This document shows positions 27,296 to 32,697 of a stretch of 32,697 nt of DNA, piece after piece. Each line of letters starts with the position of its first letter. Within the stretch, counting starts at the first letter, position 1. The notes beneath the pieces were generated by a model, which worked only from the letters and a program-made list of their open reading frames with translations, searched no databases and was not told the DNA's origin. A program made the position numbers and the translations under genes. The stretch lies in NCBI GenBank assembly GCA_903905475.1, contig CAIVGK010000026.1, forward strand, positions 1 through 32,697. Reading direction: 5' to 3'. The DNA comes from an uncultured Burkholderiales bacterium (lineage in GTDB: Bacteria; Pseudomonadota; Gammaproteobacteria; Burkholderiales; Burkholderiaceae_C).

Positions 27296-28078
27296 ATGAT
27301 ATCAACTAAAAAAAAATCTTTAAACGTTTTTAGGTTGATATTTCGGAAGATTAAAAGAGTCTACAGGATGGGGGCGGTTAATTATTTTAGATACGTTTCT
27401 TCGAAAAACGGATCTTTGGTCACCCTAAGACTAAATAAAATAGATATCTCTGTAAGAAAAGGAACCCCCGACCTTCATATCGCCATCAGCTGCCTGATCA
27501 AGGAGGAATTCAAGCCCCTGGTAAAGCATTTAGACAAGAATTTTTCTGGGTTAATTATTGATGCGGGCGGTTATATCGGGGCGGCCGCACTGGCTTTGCA
27601 CAGGCTCTACCCTTTTGCACAGGTGATCACGATCGAGCCATCTAGGGAAAATATAGAAATCCTTAGATTGAATGTGGCCGGCCACGAGAACATTAAGGTC
27701 GTTTATGGTGCACTCGTCGGAGGAGATGTAAAGTTTGTTAGCCTAAAAAATCGCGGCACTGGCGAATGTGGATTTACAGCTGTAGAAAATCCACTCGACT
27801 GCAGTGGCGCGGAATTTCTGCACACAACCCCCGCATTCAATTTAAGTAGCCTGGGTATAGATCTCTCCGAAATTGGGATTTTAAAATTGGATATTGAAGG
27901 CAGTGAATATGATTTATTCAAAAATGACGCAGTCAGCCTGAAGGGGATTCCAGTTATTGCAGTGGAACTTCACGATAGAATTACCGAGGGCTGCACGGAA
28001 GCCTTCATGGAATTCTCTGAGGGAAGAGTTATCTATAAAGATCGCGGTGAAAAATATATTTCTGTAAAGAAGGCGTAA
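27296..28078 (+). CDS. FkbM family methyltransferase
   Basis: 'LIIDAGGYIGAAALALHRLYPFAQVITIEPSRENIEILRLNV', 'LKLDIEGSEYDLF'; markedly AT-rich relative to flanks. Confidence 0.85.
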   Translation: MISTKKKSLNVFRLIFRKIKRVYRMGAVNYFRYVSSKNGSLVTLRLNKIDISVRKGTPDLHIAISCLIKEEFKPLVKHLDKNFSGLIIDAGGYIGAAALALHRLYPFAQVITIEPSRENIEILRLNVAGHENIKVVYGALVGGDVKFVSLKNRGTGECGFTAVENPLDCSGAEFLHTTPAFNLSSLGIDLSEIGILKLDIEGSEYDLFKNDAVSLKGIPVIAVELHDRITEGCTEAFMEFSEGRVIYKDRGEKYISVKKA

Positions 28079-28129
28079 CGGATTTTTAAGTCGGCGGATT
28101 CAAGTCTGAAGTGCAACACCTGACCCACC

Positions 28130-28640
28130 GGTGTCCTGCAGCAAGTTTGTGGTCGGTTCCAGTGGCGCGCCTCTCCCTTGGCGATGCACCCCACCTCGGG
28201 GGTGTGCAGGGCATAGCGCTTGTCCTGGCTGTTACGCCGATGGGTTCGGATGCGCTCGGCGCGTTCCAGCCACATCGCCAACTCGGCCAGCACCCTGGGG
28301 TTGCCGGGCTCGTTGGCCTGGCGCTACCGGCAGCCATTGCCCGGTGGCTGGCGTCGAGCTTGCCTCGCACTTCGCGCATCACCACCCCAGGGATAGCGCG
28401 CTGGCGCCGGATGGTCCCGGCCAGCCGCTTGAACTGCTTGGAGTGTGCGCAGCCACCCGCCTTGCGGCGCAGAGTTTTGCCTTTCTAGGCCGAGGTCTGC
28501 TTCAAACTGGAGCCCGCGCACTTGGCGGCGCTCACCACCTTGTGCCGTGCGGTCTCCAGCAGCCGAGGATGGCCTTGGATTGCACGGTGGAGTCGACGAC
28601 CACGCGCTCCAACTCGGCGGGCATCAGATTTTCGGATTTG
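28130..28640 (-). pseudogene. Degenerate, frameshifted IS5-family transposase remnant
   Basis: Minus-strand fragments in different frames: 'NLMPAELERVVVDSTVQSKAILG', 'LLETARHKVVSAAKCAGSSLKQT', 'KGKTLRRKAGGCAHSKQFKRLAGTIRRQRAIPGVVMREVRGKL', 'LAELAMWLERAERIRTHRRNSQDKRYALHTPEVGCIAKGEAR'; collinear with IS5-type transposases. Confidence 0.75.
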
Positions 28641-29433
28641 GATGCAGCCCAAAGAAACTACGCAGACGGTCAAGGCGTCTCAGCAGCCAAGTTTTTGCAG
28701 TGTCTTGAACGTAATAGGTGAGCATGATGGATCGCCTCACACCGTCGGCCTCGGACGTTCTCTCGGCGCTGTGCCAGCTTTCGTGCGCCTGCACGGGGAA
28801 GGCGTAGCCGCTGGCTGGCATGAACGGCATCTGCCGTGTGCGCAGCGCGGCTTCACCCGAATCGCCCTCGTGAAAGATCGTACCGATGTTCATTTGCGAG
28901 TCATCGTCGGGCAGATAGAACTGCACGGTGATGGCTTTTTTCAGCACATCGGTGTGGATGCCGATGCGGTAGCCTGGTAGATCTCGCACGATGATCGGCA
29001 CCGGATAAAAACCGAGTCGATCAATCGAGCAGCCGAACCGTGCTTCCAGCGCACGGCGAAACTTCCGCTTGAACGCGTCTTGCAGATCTTGCGACACCAG
29101 CAGTCGTGCCAGTGGCAGCCAGCGTGCGCGCACGGCGGCGGGTAGCAGCCAGATCTGTTCAGGGTAGAGATAGCGTCGCATCCGCGTGCTGCTGCCGTCC
29201 GCGCGCAGGGCATCCCGGTGGCGCAACTCATGGAAGTGCTCATCGGCCGGGATGCTCGCCAGCAGCTGCCGGTAGTACTCCGGTGGAAACAGACCGCTCA
29301 GGCACACGTGGTCGAAGGGCTGAGTCTGGAGTGCCGCCTGATCGATCCGGGCCGTGAACCCGCGGCTGTCCAGCTCAATCGGTGTGGCGGGTGGGGTGCC
29401 AACGGCCTGCTCAGGCATATTGAATGTCTCCAT
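28624..29433 (-). CDS. 2-oxoglutarate/Fe(II)-dependent oxygenase-like protein
   Basis: 'GYRIGIHTDVLKKAITVQFYLPDD' (HxD) and 'GYAFPVQAHESWHSAER' distal His; ATG 29433; C-terminus abuts the transposase remnant. Confidence 0.6.
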   Translation of the reverse strand: METFNMPEQAVGTPPATPIELDSRGFTARIDQAALQTQPFDHVCLSGLFPPEYYRQLLASIPADEHFHELRHRDALRADGSSTRMRRYLYPEQIWLLPAAVRARWLPLARLLVSQDLQDAFKRKFRRALEARFGCSIDRLGFYPVPIIVRDLPGYRIGIHTDVLKKAITVQFYLPDDDSQMNIGTIFHEGDSGEAALRTRQMPFMPASGYAFPVQAHESWHSAERTSEADGVRRSIMLTYYVQDTAKTWLLRRLDRLRSFFGLHPNPKI

Positions 29434-29442
29434 GGATCTTGC

Positions 29443-29453
29443 GGGGGGGGGGG
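29443..29453. repeat. Homopolymer G(11) tract (C11 on the minus strand) just upstream of the 29433 start codon
   Basis: 'cttgcgggggggggggcagcgg'. Confidence 0.9.
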
Positions 29454-29582
29454 CAGCGGCTGCGCTTCGGTGCAGGTCAACGCCGGGGGCGTATCTTAAG
29501 GATTGTCGAACCCGACGACGGCGCAGATGCTGGGCATTGCCTTGCGCATGGGACGTCCCTCAGGGTCAGGCCTTTCATGCGC

Positions 29583-30554
29583 TCAGCGTGGCAGCCATCC
29601 GGCGGTGCGGTACCACGTGACCGCATCCGCAAAGCCTGCCTCCAGATCAAATTCGGGAGCCCACCCCGTGGGCCACACCAGTTCGGTCATCGGCACCGAC
29701 CAGTCCAGATGGCGCAGTTCACGCAATTTTTGGGAGCTGAGCATGCTCGCCGAGCCCATCAGGCGAGCGGCATCGCCGAGCAGCGCAACACAGCTCAGCA
29801 GGCCCTGCGGTGCCTGCATGAAACGTGGCGCCGGGTTGCCGACGGCGCGTGCCGCAGCGCCGAGCAGTTCGTCCCACCGGTAGCCCTCGGGATGAGCGTC
29901 AGCAGCCGACACGATCCCGCCGCTCGGACGCGCCGCCGCCAGCGCGACGATCAGACGCACCAGATCGTTCACATGGATCATCGCAATGCGCGCGTTCGAC
30001 CCGCCCAGCAGCGGCACGCGTCGCATGCGCGCCAACTGAAAGAAAAGCAGGGTTTCGCGATCGCCGGGCCCGTAGACCGCTGGAGGACGCAGCACTGTCG
30101 CGCGAGATCCCAACTCGTCGAGCACCGCGATCTCGCCGGCGCGCTTGCTGCCCGCATAGTCGGAAAGCAGCGGTTCGCGAGCCGCCAGGCTGGACACCGA
30201 GATGAAATGCGCGTCTGGAGCACACTGCCGGGCGGCCTGCGCCAGCGCCGCCGCCGCATCCCGGTTGACGCTGAAGAAGTCAGCCTGCCGTGCCGCCTTG
30301 ATGAGCCCGCCCATGTGAATCACGGCATCGGCGCCTTCGACCAGGCGCGACAGCGCGGCACCGTCGCCGAGCGAACCGGCCACGACCTCGGGCCTGAGGT
30401 TTCGCCACTGCGGCACATCGGGTTCGCGGCGCAGCAGCAAGCGGGTGCGCCAACCGGCTCGAGCCAACGCCACCACTAGATGGCGTCCGATGAAGCCTGA
30501 GGCGCCGGTCACTGCGACCAGCGGCGCTTTGTCTGAGCCCGTTTTCAAGTTCAT
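29583..30554 (-). CDS. NAD-dependent epimerase/dehydratase (SDR), candidate ceramide reductase CerR-like
   Basis: 'VAVTGASGFIGRHLVVALARAGW', 'VIHMGGLI', 'YAGSKRAGE'; genomic context with SPT, ACP and bCerS-like genes. Confidence 0.7.
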   Translation of the reverse strand: MNLKTGSDKAPLVAVTGASGFIGRHLVVALARAGWRTRLLLRREPDVPQWRNLRPEVVAGSLGDGAALSRLVEGADAVIHMGGLIKAARQADFFSVNRDAAAALAQAARQCAPDAHFISVSSLAAREPLLSDYAGSKRAGEIAVLDELGSRATVLRPPAVYGPGDRETLLFFQLARMRRVPLLGGSNARIAMIHVNDLVRLIVALAAARPSGGIVSAADAHPEGYRWDELLGAAARAVGNPAPRFMQAPQGLLSCVALLGDAARLMGSASMLSSQKLRELRHLDWSVPMTELVWPTGWAPEFDLEAGFADAVTWYRTAGWLPR

Positions 30555-31624
30555 ACCGCGAAACGGTCGCTGCCAAGCAGGCCGTGAACACGTGCCATCG
30601 TCGCCTGTCGTTCACGCGCAGCCAACTCCATTGGGTGGCCGGATGAGTTCAAGACGCCCGCCTGTTCCAGTGCCCGATGCAAGAGCCCAAGATCACGCAC
30701 CGAGGACAGCAGCCCCAGATCGACCGCCGCCTCGAAACTGCGCGCAATCAGCGATGCCGGGGCCCGCTCGGCAGCGCGTCGCCAGGCCGACGCCACACGC
30801 CAACGCCAATCGGGTCGCATTGGCAGCTCGAAAGGTGTCACCGGCCGGCCGGTGAGCACGGCTTCAGTCAGCATCGACGCGCTGTCGGCCGTGACGATGA
30901 AGCCATCGGCCTGGCTCAGCAGCGGGCGGTAGAGTTTTTCGCCGTCGCGCCAGCGCGAAACACAGGCGCTCACCTCGAGCGACTTTTCGATGATCGCCAT
31001 CGCCGCTGGCGGGGTGCGCGGGCTGTCGAGCACCCAGGCGCTGCCACCGACGTCGCGCACCCGGGCATTCACCGTGCTCGCCAGCGAGGCCGCTGCGGCG
31101 TCGCTGAGCACATGGGGCCGGCTGTTGCCACCGACCAGCACCACCGTCCAGGGGCGCGGCAATGCGGTGGCGCGGTCCGGCCACGACAGCGGCGCGGGTT
31201 CGGCAGCCACCGGCGGCAAGAACGGCATCAGGTTGACCACCACGTTGGGCCGCTCGGGCAAGGCGTATTGCGGCGTGCTGACGATCAGATCGAACCACGA
31301 CAGCGGCGCCCACGGGCGGTTGACGTGGACCAGCCGCGTGCCCCCGCGCGACTGACGCCGGATCCAACGTGCGGCCGGCACGCTCTTGCGGCCGGCAGCC
31401 AGCACCAGCTGAGGCCAAGGCGCCTCGAGAGGTTCATCGCTGCGCCAGCTCAGGTGTCTGGCGCCCAGCAGCACCGGTGCCAGCGTGGCAGCGGCATTGA
31501 ACTGCAGCTGAACCGTGCGAAACGGCAGATTCAGCGCCTGGGCGATGGCGAGCAGCTGCTGGTTGTCGCCATGCTTGGCACCCAGCAACACCCAGATCGG
31601 CGCGGCGGTCAGATCGGATGACAT
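30551..31624 (-). CDS. Mitochondrial fission ELM1 family protein (DUF1022)
   Basis: 'WVLLGAKHGDNQQLLAIAQALNLPF', 'LVLAAGRKSVPAARWIRRQS', 'FIVTADSASMLTEAVLTGRPV'; ATG 31624, ATGA overlap with the next gene. Confidence 0.8.
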   Translation of the reverse strand: MSSDLTAAPIWVLLGAKHGDNQQLLAIAQALNLPFRTVQLQFNAAATLAPVLLGARHLSWRSDEPLEAPWPQLVLAAGRKSVPAARWIRRQSRGGTRLVHVNRPWAPLSWFDLIVSTPQYALPERPNVVVNLMPFLPPVAAEPAPLSWPDRATALPRPWTVVLVGGNSRPHVLSDAAAASLASTVNARVRDVGGSAWVLDSPRTPPAAMAIIEKSLEVSACVSRWRDGEKLYRPLLSQADGFIVTADSASMLTEAVLTGRPVTPFELPMRPDWRWRVASAWRRAAERAPASLIARSFEAAVDLGLLSSVRDLGLLHRALEQAGVLNSSGHPMELAARERQATMARVHGLLGSDRFAV

Positions 31625-31670
31625 GGGCTGCGGGTGTGGGCTGGGCGGGTGTGTCGAGCACCAGCGGCCA

Positions 31671-32585
31671 TCAGGATGACCCCGGTGCCGCCAGCGCAAA
31701 CTTGCGCCAGCGCCGGTGGTGCCAGCTCCAGAATTGCGGCGACTGCAGGATCTGCCGCCCCGTCAGATCGACCAGCAAGGCGACGTCCGACTCCAGCGAT
31801 CCACCGCTCAGCCGCACGGCGGGCTGGATCTCGAACCGCCAATGGGGCGACGAGCCGGTCATGACCAGCGGCAGCACCGGCGCTCGCGAGGAGCGGGCGA
31901 GTTGCGCGGGGCCGGCGGGCATGGGCACGTCCTTGCCCATGAAGCGTTGAACCAGACCGTCCTTGGCGCGCTTCACGCCCTGATCGAGCATCACCTGAAC
32001 GACACGGCCCTGCTTCAATGCCGAGAGCATCTGGCCGTAGGCCTGGATGCCGGCATTCGCCAGGATGCCCTGGACGCCGTACTGCTCTAGCCCGCTTTGA
32101 AAAAATTCGTCCGACATCATCCGGGCATCGCGGTAGACCACGCTCACCGGCCAGCCGGCCGCGGTCAGCCGCACGGTGGCCAGCGCCACGTTGCCCATGT
32201 GGGTGGCCAGCAGGATCGCGCCGCGCCCTTCGGTCATCGCTGCGCGCAGGTTCTCGAGGCCGTCGATCTCGCAGCGGGCCACGAGTTCGGCTTCGCTTTG
32301 GCGGCGGTCCAGCAGCGACATGATCTCCAGCACCGCGCCGTTGTTCACCCGGTACGACTCGCGCAGCAGCGCCGGCACCGACGGGTCATCCTGGGCGCGG
32401 CCCAGCGCGACCGCCACATCGGCTTGCAGGCGACGCCGCGTGCGGCCGTCAAAGAAGAACTGCAACTCGCCCAGCCAGCTGCCAAAGGTGTAAGCCCGCG
32501 AGAACCCCAGCATGCGCAAGAAGGTGCGCACGACGAGGAACGTCAGGCGACGCCGCCCCCGCTTGATCGATGCCGGAAATCCCAT
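31671..32585 (-). CDS. Lysophospholipid acyltransferase family (LpxL/HtrB-like)
   Basis: 'AILLATHMGNVALATVRLTAAGWPVSVVYRD', 'VQVMLDQGVKRAKDGLVQRFMGKDVPMPAGPAQLARSSRAPVLPLV'. Confidence 0.8.
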   Translation of the reverse strand: MGFPASIKRGRRRLTFLVVRTFLRMLGFSRAYTFGSWLGELQFFFDGRTRRRLQADVAVALGRAQDDPSVPALLRESYRVNNGAVLEIMSLLDRRQSEAELVARCEIDGLENLRAAMTEGRGAILLATHMGNVALATVRLTAAGWPVSVVYRDARMMSDEFFQSGLEQYGVQGILANAGIQAYGQMLSALKQGRVVQVMLDQGVKRAKDGLVQRFMGKDVPMPAGPAQLARSSRAPVLPLVMTGSSPHWRFEIQPAVRLSGGSLESDVALLVDLTGRQILQSPQFWSWHHRRWRKFALAAPGSS

Positions 32586-32697
32586 TCAGCCGTGTCCCGC
32601 CGGGCTGATCGCGCCGGCTTGCGCATCGAGTGCGCTGAGCTGCCCATCGGCCAGCCGGTAGATCCGGTCGGCGGCCTGGATCAGCAGGCCCTGGTGC
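32586..32697 (-). CDS. C-terminal end of an ABC transporter ATP-binding protein (possibly MsbA-like), truncated by window edge
   Basis: Reverse complement reads 'HQGLLIQAADRIYRLADGQLSALDAQAGAISPAGHG*', typical post H-loop 'H...aDrIyrLadGql' end. Confidence 0.65.
   Translation of the reverse strand, partial: HQGLLIQAADRIYRLADGQLSALDAQAGAISPAGHG

Noticed and set aside
1-32697. Search by eye for CRISPR arrays, tRNA and rRNA genes
   Set aside because: No regularly spaced direct repeats, tRNA-like cloverleaf or rRNA segments noticed; a tool run (tRNAscan-SE, CRISPRCasFinder, barrnap) would be needed to confirm absence.

Overview
GC-rich proteobacterial chromosomal window, probably betaproteobacterial/Burkholderiales (taxonomy is inference). 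Left part (1-7 kb): end of an ArnA-C-like NAD-dependent epimerase, an ArnD-like deacetylase, a lone LptF-type permease, PurU, a small zinc-ribbon membrane protein, a fatty-acid desaturase, a decayed DacB/PBP4 remnant, and a CNT-family nucleoside transporter; then a porin. From about 8.2 kb to the right edge there is what looks like a near-complete ceramide/sphingolipid synthesis, headgroup and export locus. It contains a serine palmitoyltransferase-like AOS enzyme coupled by GTGA overlap to an ACP, two fatty acyl-AMP ligases (one with a fused carrier domain), a cytochrome P450, a Sfp-type PPTase, two nucleotidyltransferases, a GNAT-like candidate bacterial ceramide synthase and two paralogous CDP-alcohol phosphotransferases. 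It also contains a second LptF/LptG-like permease pair inside the same overlapping operon, a HIT protein, a metallophosphoesterase, a Tam41-like nucleotidyltransferase, a CerR-like NAD-dependent reductase, a 2OG-Fe(II) oxygenase-like protein preceded by an 11-nt homopolymer, an ELM1-family protein, an LpxL-like acyltransferase and the C-terminus of an ABC ATPase. An AT-rich FkbM methyltransferase gene and a degenerate IS5-family transposase mark a horizontally acquired or rearranged segment (about 25.6-28.7 kb). The most interesting hypothesis is a dedicated sphingolipid export route using paralogs of the LPS exporter permeases, coupled to an unusual phosphoceramide headgroup pathway. All functional assignments come from reading motifs and context; no searches were run.
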